Notes: generated from the sequence alone by a model not told the origin. Numbered from the stretch's first letter, positions 18,488 through 27,361 are shown. The stretch is DNA of 64,000 nucleotides from Marivita sp. GX14005 (GCF_023370775.1 NZ_JAMCCQ010000002.1:620001-684000), one strand, 5' to 3'. Numbers and translations are program-made.

Positions 18488-18523
18488 GATGTCCCGATCC
18501 GGTCCCGCCGGTGGCTTTTCCCA
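18488..18523 (+). repeat. 36-bp leader repeat, copy 1
   Basis: The block begins GATGTCCCGAT, ends GGTGGCTTTTCCCA and matches the copy at 19992-20027 at 31 of 36 positions. Both copies lie in intergenic gaps just after a gene end and about 45-50 nt before the next start. Confidence 0.6.
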
Positions 18524-18568
18524 TTCGAGCGCCCCGAGCGCCTTCCCTCCAACCGAAAGCAGACACGC

Positions 18569-18763
18569 ATGAACCGCACTGCCGATCTGTCGCTCGAGGA
18601 TTTCAGGCGTCTTCCGGGGCTCTATCGCCGCTGGGAGCTGACCGAGGTCTGCGAGCCCAACCGCAACTATCAGATCGAGGACGCCGGCATGCACGCCGAC
18701 GGGACGCCGCTGCTGGCGATCTACGTCGCCGAGCCCGCGCCCGACGTCCGCGAGGCCGCGTGA
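18569..18763 (+). CDS. Small phage protein, unknown (64 aa)
   Basis: The ATG at 18569 opens a 64-residue acidic protein (SLEDFRRLPGLYRRWELTEV, then an IEDAGMHADGTPLLAIYVAE strand region). No domain is recognised. It lies downstream of the first leader repeat and overlaps the longer alternative start of the next gene (TGATG at 18761-18765). Confidence 0.6.
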   Translation: MNRTADLSLEDFRRLPGLYRRWELTEVCEPNRNYQIEDAGMHADGTPLLAIYVAEPAPDVREAA

Positions 18764-18801
18764 TGCGCCTCCTCGATCACCTTATCTCACGGAGAAAAGC
18801 C

Positions 18802-19098
18802 ATGCCGGACCAGCCGGACGACATCACCCGTCTTCGCAAGGCGAGCTACGCGCTCGAAGACCTCCCCGAAACCATCGCCTTCCCGCAGCGCAACGGTGAC
18901 GAGCCGCGCGCGCCGTTGCCGGTCGTCGAGGCGACCGTGGACGAGATCGCCTTCGCGATCGTGGAGGCGGAGCGCGAGAGCACGGCCGCCTACCGCCGCG
19001 CCGACGCGCTGAAGCGGCTCTACAAGCTCGCCCGCGAGGCGGGGTGCATCGGGGCAGATCGCGCCGCCACGGCGGTGATGAAGAAGGATGGCCAGTGA
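18802..19098 (+). CDS. Small phage protein, unknown (98 aa)
   Basis: The ATG at 18802 is chosen because GGAG lies 7 nt upstream; an in-frame ATG at 18763, overlapping the previous stop, is the alternative. The C-terminal half is helical (DEIAFAIVEAERESTAAYRR, then ADALKRLYKLAREAG). No function is recognised. The stop overlaps the start of the Sak4-like ATPase (TGATG), so translation is probably coupled. Confidence 0.65.
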   Translation: MPDQPDDITRLRKASYALEDLPETIAFPQRNGDEPRAPLPVVEATVDEIAFAIVEAERESTAAYRRADALKRLYKLAREAGCIGADRAATAVMKKDGQ

Positions 19099-19973
19099 TG
19101 GCCCTGCCCATCATCGGCGCCGACGAACGGCTCGCGCAGCGCAAGGGCATCAAGGGCGTCATCTTCGGCCGGTCCGGCATCGGCAAGACCAGCCTGCTCT
19201 GGACGCTGAACGCCTCGACCACGCTCTTCATCGACCTCGAGGCCGGCGATCTGGCGGTCGAGGGGCTGGAGATCGACACGCTCCGGCCGCGCACCTGGAA
19301 GGAATGCCGCGATTTCGCGGTGTTCATCGGCGGTCCGAACCCGGCGCTGCGCGAGGACCAGCCCTACAGCCAGGCGCATTTCGACGAGGTCTGCGGGCGG
19401 TACGGCGATCCCACGGTGATCGGGAAGTACGAGACCGTCTTCATCGACTCGATCACCGTGGCCGGGCGGCTCTGCTTCCAGTGGTGTCGCGGCCAGCCCG
19501 AGGCGTTCTCCGAGAAGACCGGCAAACCCGACATCCGCGGCGCCTACGGGCTGCATGGACGCGAGATGATCGGCTGGCTGACCCATCTGCAGCACACGCG
19601 CGGCAAGCATGTCTGGTTCGTGGGCATCCTCGACGAGCGGCTTGACGACTTCAACCGCAAGGTCTTCCAGCCGCAGATCGACGGTAGCAAGACCGGGCTC
19701 GAACTACCGGGCATCGTCGATCAGGTCATCACCATGGCCGACATCGCCGATGCCAACGGCCAGCCGCAGCGCGCCTTCGTCTGCCAGACGCTGAACCCCT
19801 GGGGCTATCCGGCCAAGGACCGCTCCGGCCGCCTCGACAGGGTCGAAGCCCCGCATCTCGGCCGGTTGATGGAGAAGATCCAGCGTCCCGCGGCGCCTGC
19901 CTCCGAGCGCCTGACCTGGCCGCCGGTGACCCCGGCCGATCCCGCTCCCGCGCAGGAGCCCGACCATGGCTGA
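19098..19973 (+). CDS. Sak4-like phage ATP-binding protein (recombination)
   Basis: The product has 291 residues. Walker A is GRSGIGKTS (residues 24-32), followed by STTLFIDLEAGDLAVEG and the Walker B-like ETVFIDSITVAG. This is the RecA-core nucleotide-binding family often called Sak4 or AAA_24. In phages it acts in single-strand annealing and homologous recombination together with an SSB. The next gene may be the partner. The tail (about residues 265-291) is Pro-rich and probably disordered. Confidence 0.8.
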   Translation: MALPIIGADERLAQRKGIKGVIFGRSGIGKTSLLWTLNASTTLFIDLEAGDLAVEGLEIDTLRPRTWKECRDFAVFIGGPNPALREDQPYSQAHFDEVCGRYGDPTVIGKYETVFIDSITVAGRLCFQWCRGQPEAFSEKTGKPDIRGAYGLHGREMIGWLTHLQHTRGKHVWFVGILDERLDDFNRKVFQPQIDGSKTGLELPGIVDQVITMADIADANGQPQRAFVCQTLNPWGYPAKDRSGRLDRVEAPHLGRLMEKIQRPAAPASERLTWPPVTPADPAPAQEPDHG

Positions 19974-19991
19974 GCGCACCGCGCCACGCCC

Positions 19992-20027
19992 GATGTCCCG
20001 ATTCGGTCGCCGGGGTGGCTTTTCCCA
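19992..20027 (+). repeat. 36-bp leader repeat, copy 2
   Basis: This is the second copy of the block at 18488-18523. It sits between the Sak4-like gene and the following 207-aa gene, again ending in GGTGGCTTTTCCCA. Confidence 0.6.
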
Positions 20028-20074
20028 ACTGACGCCGCTGCGCGTCCCATCCTCCAACTGAAAGGAGCCGCGCA

Positions 20075-20698
20075 ATGTCCGGACCCTGGAACGACTTCAA
20101 CTCCGCGCAATCCAACACCAACGTGATCCCGAAGGGCACCCTCGCCAAGGTGCGCCTGACGCTCCGCCCCGGTGGCTTCGACGACCCCTCGCAGGGCTGG
20201 ACCGGCGGCTGGGCGCGCCGCGCCGCCACCGGCGCCGTCTATCTCGACGCCGAATACACGGTGCTCGAGGGGCCCTATGCCCGGCGCAAGGTCTGGTCGC
20301 TGATCGGCCTCTACAGCCCGAAGGGCCCGGACTGGGCCAACATGGGGCGCGGCCTGATCCGCGGCATCCTCAACTCGGCGCGCGGCGTGTCGGACAAGGA
20401 CAACTCGCCCGAGGCGCAGGCCCGCCGCCGCATCAACGGCTTCGGGGATCTCGACGGGGTCGAGTTCATCGCCCGCATCGACATCGGCACCGACACCAAC
20501 GGCGAGGACAAGAACGAGATCCGCAATGCCGTCACGCCCGACCATCGCGACTACGCCGCGCTGATGGGCACCGTCGCGCCGCAGGTCTCCGCCGCCCCAG
20601 CGCAGGGCCATGCCCCGCAGCAGCCCACGACGACCACCCAGCCCAGCCACCCCGCGTCCACCCCCGGCGCCGCCGGTCGGCCGAGCTGGGCGCAGTAA
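20075..20698 (+). CDS. Phage early protein, possible ssDNA-binding partner of Sak4
   Basis: The product has 207 residues and AAAGGAG lies upstream. The N-terminal part looks beta-rich (KGTLAKVRLTLRPGG, AVYLDAEYTVLEGPYARR). The C-terminal ~45 residues are Pro/Gln/Thr-rich and probably disordered, as in SSB-like proteins. The position between the Sak4-like ATPase and the helicase suggests a replication or recombination role. I do not recognise a named family, so the SSB idea is inference. Confidence 0.6.
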   Translation: MSGPWNDFNSAQSNTNVIPKGTLAKVRLTLRPGGFDDPSQGWTGGWARRAATGAVYLDAEYTVLEGPYARRKVWSLIGLYSPKGPDWANMGRGLIRGILNSARGVSDKDNSPEAQARRRINGFGDLDGVEFIARIDIGTDTNGEDKNEIRNAVTPDHRDYAALMGTVAPQVSAAPAQGHAPQQPTTTTQPSHPASTPGAAGRPSWAQ

Positions 20699-20712
20699 GA
20701 GGGAGACCGGCC

Positions 20713-22401
20713 ATGCGCCTTCGCCCCCGCCAGAAGACCTTCGTCGAGCGCAGCGTGGCTGCGCTCGCCTCCCGCGGCAACACGCTGGGCGTGGCGCCCA
20801 CCGGTGCGGGCAAGACCATCATGCTCTCGGCGGTCACCGGCGAGATGATCGGCGACGGGGCCAAGGCCTGCGTGCTGGCGCATCGCGACGAGCTGACGGC
20901 GCAGAACCGCGCCAAGTTCCAGCGCGTGGTGCCGGGCGTCGCCACCTCGGTCATCGACGCCACCGAGAAGTCTTGGGGCGGCCAGGTCGCCTTCGCCATG
21001 GTGCCGACGCTGGCGCGCGCCTCGAACCTCGCGGACATGCCGCGCCTCGACCTGCTGGTCGTGGATGAGGCGCATCACGCCGTCGCCGACAGCTACCGCC
21101 GCATCATCGACAGGGTGCGCGAGGCCAATCCCGACGCCCGGATCTTCGGGGTCACGGCCACCCCGAACCGGGGCGACAGGAAGGGCCTGCGCGAGGTCTT
21201 CGACAACGTGGCCGACCAGGTGCGGCTGGGCGAGCTGATCGCCTCGGGCCATCTCGTGCCGCCCCGCACCTTCGTCATCGACGTGGGCGTGCAGGACGAA
21301 CTGCGCTCGGTCCGCAAGACCATGTCGGATTTCGACATGACCGAGGTGGCGGGCATCATGGACCGCGCCCCCGTCACCGACGAGGTGATCCGCCACTGGA
21401 AGGAGAAGGCGGGCGACCGGCAGACCGTGGTGTTCTGCTCCACCGTCGCGCATGCCGAACACGTCACCGACGCGTTCAAAGTCGCGGGCGTGTCCGCCGC
21501 GCTGATCCACGGCGATCTGGCGGCCGAGACCCGCAAGGCGATCCTCGCCGACTACGCGGCGGGTGATATCCGCGTCATCGTCAACGTGGCGGTGCTGACC
21601 GAGGGCTGGGACCATCCGCCCACCTCCTGCGTCGTGCTGCTGCGGCCCAGTTCCTACAAGTCCACCATGATCCAGATGGTCGGGCGCGGGCTGCGCACCG
21701 TCGATCCCGAGGAACACCCCGGCATCGTCAAGACCGACTGCGTCGTGCTGGATTTCGGGACGTCGAGCCTGATCCACGGCACGCTGGAACAGGATGTCGA
21801 TCTCGACGGCAAGACCGAAACCGGCGAGGCGCCGACGAAGACCTGTCCTGCCTGCGAGGCGGAGATCCCCCTGGCCGCCACCGAATGCTCGCTCTGCGGT
21901 GAGGCGTTCCCGCGCGAGGATCTCGATGCGGGCGAAGGCGGGGCCGCCGCGCCGCTCTCGGGCTTCATGATGACGGAGATCGACCTGCTGAAGCGATCCA
22001 GCTTTGCCTGGGTAGACCTCTACGGCACGGACGATGCGCTGATGGCCACGGGCTTCGCAGCCTGGGGCGGCATCTTCTGGCTGGACGGGGTCTGGTACGC
22101 GATCGGCGGGGCCAAAGGCGAGCGCCCGCATCTGCTGGGCGTCGGCGAGCGCACGGTCTGCCTCGCGCAGGCCGACGACTGGCTGAACACCCACGAGACC
22201 GATGAGAGCGCCTTCAAGACCCGCTCCTGGCTGCGCCAGCCGCCGACCGAGAAGCAGCTGCAGTACCTTCCGCCCGAATGCCGCCATGACTTCGGCCTGA
22301 CGCGCTATCGCGCCTCGGCGCTGATGACCTTCGGCTTCAACAAGCGCGCCATCCGCCAGCTGATCGACGCGGCGGCTACGCCCGAACGGAGGGCGGCATG
22401 A
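20713..22401 (+). CDS. DEAD/DEAH-box superfamily 2 helicase
   Basis: The product has 562 residues. Motifs in order are Walker A APTGAGKT (28-35), motif II VVDEAHH (D118), motif III VTATPNR, and in the second RecA domain GDLAAETRKAIL, NVAVLTEGWDHPP and motif VI IQMVGRGLRT. A treble-clef-like CPACEAE...CSLCGEAF follows near residue 380, then a unique C-terminal domain. It unwinds or remodels DNA during phage replication or recombination. Its stop overlaps an ATG (ATGA) just before the DUF6511 gene. Confidence 0.9.
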   Translation: MRLRPRQKTFVERSVAALASRGNTLGVAPTGAGKTIMLSAVTGEMIGDGAKACVLAHRDELTAQNRAKFQRVVPGVATSVIDATEKSWGGQVAFAMVPTLARASNLADMPRLDLLVVDEAHHAVADSYRRIIDRVREANPDARIFGVTATPNRGDRKGLREVFDNVADQVRLGELIASGHLVPPRTFVIDVGVQDELRSVRKTMSDFDMTEVAGIMDRAPVTDEVIRHWKEKAGDRQTVVFCSTVAHAEHVTDAFKVAGVSAALIHGDLAAETRKAILADYAAGDIRVIVNVAVLTEGWDHPPTSCVVLLRPSSYKSTMIQMVGRGLRTVDPEEHPGIVKTDCVVLDFGTSSLIHGTLEQDVDLDGKTETGEAPTKTCPACEAEIPLAATECSLCGEAFPREDLDAGEGGAAAPLSGFMMTEIDLLKRSSFAWVDLYGTDDALMATGFAAWGGIFWLDGVWYAIGGAKGERPHLLGVGERTVCLAQADDWLNTHETDESAFKTRSWLRQPPTEKQLQYLPPECRHDFGLTRYRASALMTFGFNKRAIRQLIDAAATPERRAA

Positions 22402-22404
22402 CCC

Positions 22405-22815
22405 ATGACCGCCTCCACCCCGATCACGGTCGCCGACCGGCGGCGGCTCTGGCATCCGCGTGGAACACTCTGTGCTGTCTGCCGGCAACCCACCCGTGGT
22501 TTTGGCTGGTTCGATCCGCACCGGTCGAAGCGACCCCGGCCCTCGGTCTGGTTCTGCTCGATGCCCTGCCAGTCCTTCTGGACGCGCTTGGCCAGGGAGC
22601 GTTTCGCCATGGTTGACCTGACCGAGGAAGAGCGCGCCGCGATCACCGCCACCATGAAGCGCGTGGCGCTGCTGATGGACGAGATCGGCTGGGCCACCCC
22701 GCTCGGCGAACTGACCGAGGCGCAGGTGCGCGCGCTGATCGAGGAAGCCGTCGAGGGCTTCCGCGAGGCCATGTCCGACATCGCCCGGACGCAGACGCCG
22801 GAGGTACCGTTCTGA
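22405..22815 (+). CDS. DUF6511-type phage zinc protein
   Basis: The product has 136 residues. The N-terminus has two cysteine pairs in TLCAVCRQPTRGFGWFD and SVWFCSMPCQSFW, a zinc-ribbon arrangement. The C-terminal half is helical (LTEEERAAITATMKRVALLM). It matches the small phage proteins called DUF6511, as far as I recall. Function is unknown. GGAGGG lies about 12 nt upstream of the ATG at 22405, and the stop overlaps the HNH gene (TGATG). Confidence 0.7.
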   Translation: MTASTPITVADRRRLWHPRGTLCAVCRQPTRGFGWFDPHRSKRPRPSVWFCSMPCQSFWTRLARERFAMVDLTEEERAAITATMKRVALLMDEIGWATPLGELTEAQVRALIEEAVEGFREAMSDIARTQTPEVPF

Positions 22816-23213
22816 TGAAAACGTGCAGCAAATGCAGCAAAAAGAAGCCGGCGGTGGAGTTTGGCGTGCGGCGCCGGAGCCCCGATGGCCTACAGGCTTG
22901 GTGCCGGGATTGCCGCCGGGAATACCAGCGCGCCTATGCGCAGAACTTCCGCGATCCCGAAAAACATCGGGAGGCGCAGCGCCGCTATCGGCTGCGTCAC
23001 GCTGAAAAGAACAAGGCGCACAGCATCGTCAGGAGCGCCGTCAAGGCCTGCCGGATCATCGTGCCGGTCTGGTGTCAGCGATGTGGCTGCGTGACCGACC
23101 TCGAAGCGCATCACCACGACTATGACGCGCCGCTCTCGGTCGAATGGCTCTGCTCGACCTGCCACGGGCTCGCCCACCGCAGGTACGAGGGAGGCCAGCA
23201 TGCTGGACTATAA
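22815..23213 (+). CDS. HNH-like phage zinc protein
   Basis: The product has 132 residues. It has an N-terminal CSKCSKKKP and CRDCRREYQRAY zinc finger. The C-terminal CQRCGCVTDLEAHHHDYDAP and WLCSTCHGLAHRR show the HH...CxxCH layout of HNH endonucleases. It probably nicks or cuts DNA. Phage HNH proteins often sit near replication or terminase genes. The end overlaps the following nuclease gene by 14 nt. Confidence 0.75.
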   Translation: MKTCSKCSKKKPAVEFGVRRRSPDGLQAWCRDCRREYQRAYAQNFRDPEKHREAQRRYRLRHAEKNKAHSIVRSAVKACRIIVPVWCQRCGCVTDLEAHHHDYDAPLSVEWLCSTCHGLAHRRYEGGQHAGL

Positions 23214-23967
23214 CCGCCGCCCCAGTTTCGCCGACCGGGTCAACGCCGCCGTCGATCGGGCCCTCACCGCCGATCAGGCGACGCGGCCGCCCCGCGACTA
23301 CCTCGGCGGCTCGCGTCTCGGCCATGCCTGCGAGCGCGCCCTGCAGTTCGAGTTCACGGCGACGCCGAAGGACGAGGGCCAGGACTTCAGCGGCCAGTCG
23401 CTGCGGATCTTCGGCATCGGCCACGCCCTCGAGGATCTGGCCGTCGCCTGGCTGCGCGGCGCTGGGTTCGACCTCTACACCCGCAAGGGCAACCGGCCCG
23501 ATGGCGGCCAGTTCGGCTTCTCGGTCGCTGGCGGGCGCATCCGCGGTCATGTCGACGGCATCATTGCCGCCGGGCCCGAGGGCTTCGAGCTGGCCGTTCC
23601 CGCTCTCTGGGAATGCAAGACGATGAACGCGAAGAACTGGCGCGCCTGCGTGAAGGATGGCGTGACGGAATCCAAGCCGGTCTATGCCGCCTAGATCGCG
23701 CTCTACCAGGCCTACATGGAAGGAACGGTCCCCGGCATCTCGGCCGCGCCCGCGCTCTTCACCGCGATCAACAAGGACACGGCCGAGATGCACCACGAAC
23801 TGGTGCCCTTCGACGCCGACCTCGCGCAGCGCATGTCCGACCGAGGCGTGCGGATCCTGCAGGCGACCGACGCGGGCGAGCTTCTGCCGCGCGTCGCCAC
23901 CACGCCCGACTTCTTCGAATGCCGTTTCTGCCCGTGGTCCGAGCGCTGCTGGGGGCTGCCGGCATGA
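23200..23967 (+). pseudogene. PD-(D/E)XK (RecB/Cas4-like) nuclease interrupted by an in-frame amber codon
   Basis: The ATG at 23200 follows GAGGGAGG. The frame reads the nuclease motifs GHVDGIIAAG and ALWECKTMNAKNW (D...ExK), then meets TAG at 23692-23694 (codon 165). It continues in the same frame as IALYQAYMEGTVPGISAA to a cysteine-containing C-terminus (FFECRFCPWSERC) ending at 23967. The stop replaces what should be Gln in the QxxxY motif of this family (QIALY), a single CAG to TAG change. Either the gene is dead, amber suppression occurs, or the base call is wrong. The rest of the frame is intact and the next gene overlaps its true end (ATGA). Confidence 0.85.
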
Positions 23968-26285
23968 GCGACGACGGCATCCTGCATTTCAACCCGTGGA
24001 TGGACTTCAACGACGGGCCACCGTCCGAGAACCCCTTCGGCTGCGACCCCGACCCCGAGCAGATCGCCGTCTTCCTCGACACCGTGTTCAGCTGGTGCGA
24101 AGGGCTGATCCCGCTGCGCGGCTTCGTCGACAAGGGTCAGGGCCGGGACGGCAAGCCGCACAACATCTGGATCCCCGCCGATGATACCGCGCCGGGGAAA
24201 CTCGCGACCTTCGCCGCGTGGGCGAACCGCGAGGGCGCGGCGGTCTATGTCATCCCCGGCACCGTCGCCGAGCAGGGCCAGGCCCGCGCCGCCGACGTGC
24301 TGCAGATGCAGGCCATCGTCGTGGATCTCGACGCGGGCGATATCCCGGCCAAGCTGGGCCATGTCACACGCCACCTCGGCGCGCCCACGCTGATCATCGA
24401 AAGCGGCGGGCGCACGCCCGAGGGGGCGGCGAAGCTCCATGTCTGGTGGAAACTGACCGAACCTGCCGAGGGTGACGACCTGGTCACCCTCTGCCGCCTG
24501 CGCGGCGAGATCGCCGTGAAGGTCGGCGGCGACACGCATTTCCGCTCGGCGCACCAGCCGATCCGGGTGCCCGGCACGGTCTATCACAAGCACGGCCATC
24601 AACGCCTCGTGCAGATCCGCGAACATCGCGACGTCGAGGTGGACCTTGCGGATTTCGCCGACAAGGTCGCCGAGATGCCGCCGCTGCCAGGCGTGGGCTT
24701 CGCCAGCGACGTTGCCGCGCCGACCGCGAAGCCCGGCATCGACGCGGTGCTCACCACGCCGGTGCGCGAAGGCGCGGTAGACGACTGGTCCCGGTTCCAG
24801 GGAGCCAGCGCCGCCATCGGCCACTACGTGCGCCTGGTGCACGAGGGCCGCCTCGATCCCTTCGCGGGCTGGGAGGCGATCTGCGGCTACAACGCCGCCA
24901 TGCTGCGCCCGTCCTGGCCGCTCGATCGGCTGCAGGCCGAGTCCGAACGGCTCTGGGCGCTGCATGTGAAGCGCAACGGTCCGCCGCTCCTGCGCGCAGC
25001 CCATGCCAATGCCCCGGCCAGCCCGCTGCCGACCTTCAGCCTCGGCGCGCTGCTCGACGACACGAGCCCGATGCCCGAGGACATCATCGGCCCCCGAGTG
25101 CTGACCCCGGGCGGGCTCCTGGTGCTGGGCGGCGCGCCCAAAGTCGGCAAGAGCGACTTCCTGATCTGCTGGCTCGTGCACATGGCCGCTGGCGTGCCGT
25201 TCCTTGGCTTCACGCCGCCCCGGTCGCTGCGCGTGTTCTACCTTCAGGCGGAGATCCAGTATCACTACCTGCGCGAGCGCATGCAGCAGATCGCGCTGCC
25301 CGCCGCCGTGATCGCCGCCGCGCGCGACACCTTCATCGCCACGCCGAAGCTGAAGCTGCTGCTCGATGCGGAGGGCGTCGCCCGTGCGGCCGAGGCGATC
25401 CGGGCCACATTCCCCGATGCGCCGCCCGACATCATCGTCATCGACCCGATCCGCAATCTCTTCGATGGCGGCCCCGAGGGCGGCGGCGAGAACGACAACA
25501 CCGCCATGATGTTCTTCCTGAAGGACCGGGTCGAGCTCCTGCGCGAGGCGGTCAATCCGGACGCGGGCGTCATCCTCGCCCACCACACCCGCAAGGCCAG
25601 CAAGCATCAGGTCAAGGACGATCCCTTCCTCGCGCTCTCCGGCGCCAGCGCGCTGCGCGGTTTCTACACCTCGGGGCTGCTCATGCACCGGCCCGACGAG
25701 GACAGCAGCGTCCGCAGGCTGGAGATAGAGCTGCGCAACGGCCCCGCGTTGCCGGGCAAGCTGATCGACAAGGTGAAGGGCGAGTGGGTCGAGTTGAACC
25801 CGCTGAACGAGCGCCTGGTGCGCAAGGAGGTCGGCGCCAAACTCGATGCCGAGCGGCTGCGCAAGCACGATGTAATCCTCGGCATGCTGCTGGATGAGGC
25901 GGCGAGCGAGCGCCTCTACACCGCGATGCAGTTCGCCGAGACCTTCGAGAACCGGGGCGGTCTGGGCAGCAAGCACACGATCCGCGAGCGCCTCAGCGTG
26001 CTGTCGACCAAGGGCTTCGTGAAGTTCCTGCGCGACCCCTCGGGGTTCGGCTTCCCCGTCACCCGGTCCCGGTTCGGCTACCTCTGCGTGGAAGGCATGC
26101 AGTTCGGCGCGCCCGACGAGCATGTCGATCCGGACACCGGCGAGGTCACCACGACCGCCCGTCCGGTCCTGCCCAGCCACTTCAAATGCCCCCAATCTGG
26201 GCTCTGCCTGCAGGTCGAAAACCCCGCCGTCTGGGTCTACCCGGAGGGGCTGGAGGACGACCTCACTCATATGAGTGAGGCCTGA
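23964..26285 (+). CDS. Phage primase-helicase-like replication protein (RepA-type AAA ATPase)
   Basis: The product has 773 residues, and the ATG overlaps the nuclease stop (ATGA). Residues 1-270 look like a primase/polymerase-type domain (VVDLDAGDIPAKLGHVTRHL, SAHQPIRVPGTVYHKHG). A RepA-like RecA-fold ATPase follows, with Walker A GAPKVGKSD near 390, IVIDPIRNLFDGG and HHTRKASKHQ. The C-terminus is probably a winged helix. It would initiate and drive replication of the element. The gene ends inside a perfect 20-bp palindrome, and a structured non-coding stretch follows. Confidence 0.85.
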   Translation: MSDDGILHFNPWMDFNDGPPSENPFGCDPDPEQIAVFLDTVFSWCEGLIPLRGFVDKGQGRDGKPHNIWIPADDTAPGKLATFAAWANREGAAVYVIPGTVAEQGQARAADVLQMQAIVVDLDAGDIPAKLGHVTRHLGAPTLIIESGGRTPEGAAKLHVWWKLTEPAEGDDLVTLCRLRGEIAVKVGGDTHFRSAHQPIRVPGTVYHKHGHQRLVQIREHRDVEVDLADFADKVAEMPPLPGVGFASDVAAPTAKPGIDAVLTTPVREGAVDDWSRFQGASAAIGHYVRLVHEGRLDPFAGWEAICGYNAAMLRPSWPLDRLQAESERLWALHVKRNGPPLLRAAHANAPASPLPTFSLGALLDDTSPMPEDIIGPRVLTPGGLLVLGGAPKVGKSDFLICWLVHMAAGVPFLGFTPPRSLRVFYLQAEIQYHYLRERMQQIALPAAVIAAARDTFIATPKLKLLLDAEGVARAAEAIRATFPDAPPDIIVIDPIRNLFDGGPEGGGENDNTAMMFFLKDRVELLREAVNPDAGVILAHHTRKASKHQVKDDPFLALSGASALRGFYTSGLLMHRPDEDSSVRRLEIELRNGPALPGKLIDKVKGEWVELNPLNERLVRKEVGAKLDAERLRKHDVILGMLLDEAASERLYTAMQFAETFENRGGLGSKHTIRERLSVLSTKGFVKFLRDPSGFGFPVTRSRFGYLCVEGMQFGAPDEHVDPDTGEVTTTARPVLPSHFKCPQSGLCLQVENPAVWVYPEGLEDDLTHMSEA

Positions 26286-26624
26286 CTCATATGACAGCGC
26301 CAACTGTGCACTCAACGAAATCAACGGGTTACGGGCAAATAAGAGTTAGGTCCCTGACTCACGCCCAAAGACTTCATGAAGTCTTATTCCACAATGATTT
26401 CAGCTACTTGCCCTCCTCGGAACAGTTAGGTGTCAAACCACCATACTACGTATGGGAGGGCCACCCCACAGGGTTGGCCACTCCTCCCATACGTCCGGGT
26501 CAGCCGCGCGCGCCGCCGTGACGCTCCCTTCTGCTCTCCGATCCGACGACGGCGGCCCCGTACCGCCAAGCACCAGACCGCCGTCGTCTTCCACCACCAC
26601 AGCCCCCGGCAAAGGAGGCTCATC
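26261..26624. other. AT-richer, hairpin-rich non-coding region (candidate origin or attenuator)
   Basis: Between the primase-helicase and the RuvC-like gene the GC drops visibly. It contains a perfect 20-bp palindrome (26261-26280, CCTCACTCATATGAGTGAGG), a perfect 18-bp palindrome (26368-26385, AAGACTTCATGAAGTCTT) and a small hairpin (CCATAC 26441-26446 / GTATGG 26450-26455). The last competes with an 11-bp hairpin (CGTATGGGAGG 26449-26459 / CCTCCCATACG 26483-26493). Direct repeats CTGACTCA and GTTAGGT also occur. A replication origin or a transcription attenuator would fit. One open frame (26291-26521) has poor codon use and is not called. Confidence 0.5.
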
Positions 26625-27164
26625 ATGGCTCAGCCGACTCTGATCACGAATTGCGACGGCGCAAGGTTTGAAGCGCTGCCGCTCGACACCCCCCACAACC
26701 GCTGCATCCTCGCGCTCGACCTCGGCACCTCGACCGGCTGGGCGATCCGCGGCCATGACGGCCTGATCACCAGTGGCACCGTCTCGCTGCGCCCGGGGCG
26801 CTTCGACGGGGGCGGCATGCGCTACCTGCGCTTCACCAACTGGCTGACCGAGATCGACCGGCTGTCGGGGCTCGTCGCCGCGATCTGGTTCGAGGAGGTC
26901 CGCCGCCACGCGGGCACCGACGCGAGCCACATCTACGGCGGGCTCATGGCCACGCTGACCGCATGGGCCGAGCTGCGCGGCGTGCCCTACGAGGGCGTCC
27001 CGGTCGGCACGATCAAGCGTCACGCCTCGGGCAAGGGCAACGCCGACAAGGCCGCGATGGTCGCCGCCGTTCGCGCCCGCGGCTTCAGCCCGGCTGACGA
27101 CAACGAGGCCGACGCCATCGCGCTCCTGCTCTGGGCGATCGAGACGAATGGGGGTGTCGCATGA
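26625..27164 (+). CDS. RuvC-like Holliday junction resolvase
   Basis: This 179-residue protein has an ideal AAAGGAGG site upstream. The RNase H-fold acidic residues are visible: D32 in LALDLGTSTGWAI, E90 in IWFEEVRRH and D163 in NEADAIALLLWA. Such phage proteins resolve branched replication intermediates before packaging. The stop overlaps the next ATG (ATGA). Confidence 0.85.
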   Translation: MAQPTLITNCDGARFEALPLDTPHNRCILALDLGTSTGWAIRGHDGLITSGTVSLRPGRFDGGGMRYLRFTNWLTEIDRLSGLVAAIWFEEVRRHAGTDASHIYGGLMATLTAWAELRGVPYEGVPVGTIKRHASGKGNADKAAMVAAVRARGFSPADDNEADAIALLLWAIETNGGVA

Positions 27165-27361
27165 GATGGCATCCCCACGGCTACGGCGGCCGACGCCGGG
27201 ATCCCGAGCAGGTCAAGCGCGAGGGCTGGCAGGAACAGGGCGTCCTCGCGGTCTCCGCCGATGACGACCGCCTCACCTGGCCCGAGCGTGAACTGGTCCG
27301 TCAGCTCGGCGAAAAGCTCTACGGCCCGCGTCCCTCCGACAGGGAGGTGCGCCATGGCTGA
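27161..27361 (+). CDS. Small phage protein, unknown (66 aa)
   Basis: The ATG overlaps the RuvC-like stop. The 66 residues are highly charged (GGRRRDPEQVKREGWQEQG, then LTWPERELVRQLGEKLYG). No domain is recognised. It overlaps the next gene by 8 nt, so it belongs to the same translationally coupled run. Confidence 0.6.
   Translation: MRWHPHGYGGRRRDPEQVKREGWQEQGVLAVSADDDRLTWPERELVRQLGEKLYGPRPSDREVRHG

Noticed and set aside
20551-22521. 656-aa antisense open frame opposite the helicase
   Set aside because: The plus strand carries all helicase motifs; the antisense product is His/Asp/Arg-rich filler.
23712-26324. 870-aa antisense open frame opposite the primase-helicase
   Set aside because: Same reason: shadow of a GC-rich gene with clear motifs on the plus strand.
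26291-26521. 76-aa open frame in the structured region
   Set aside because: Its codon use is unlike the flanking genes, it has no ribosome-binding site, and the sequence is explained by palindromes and hairpins.
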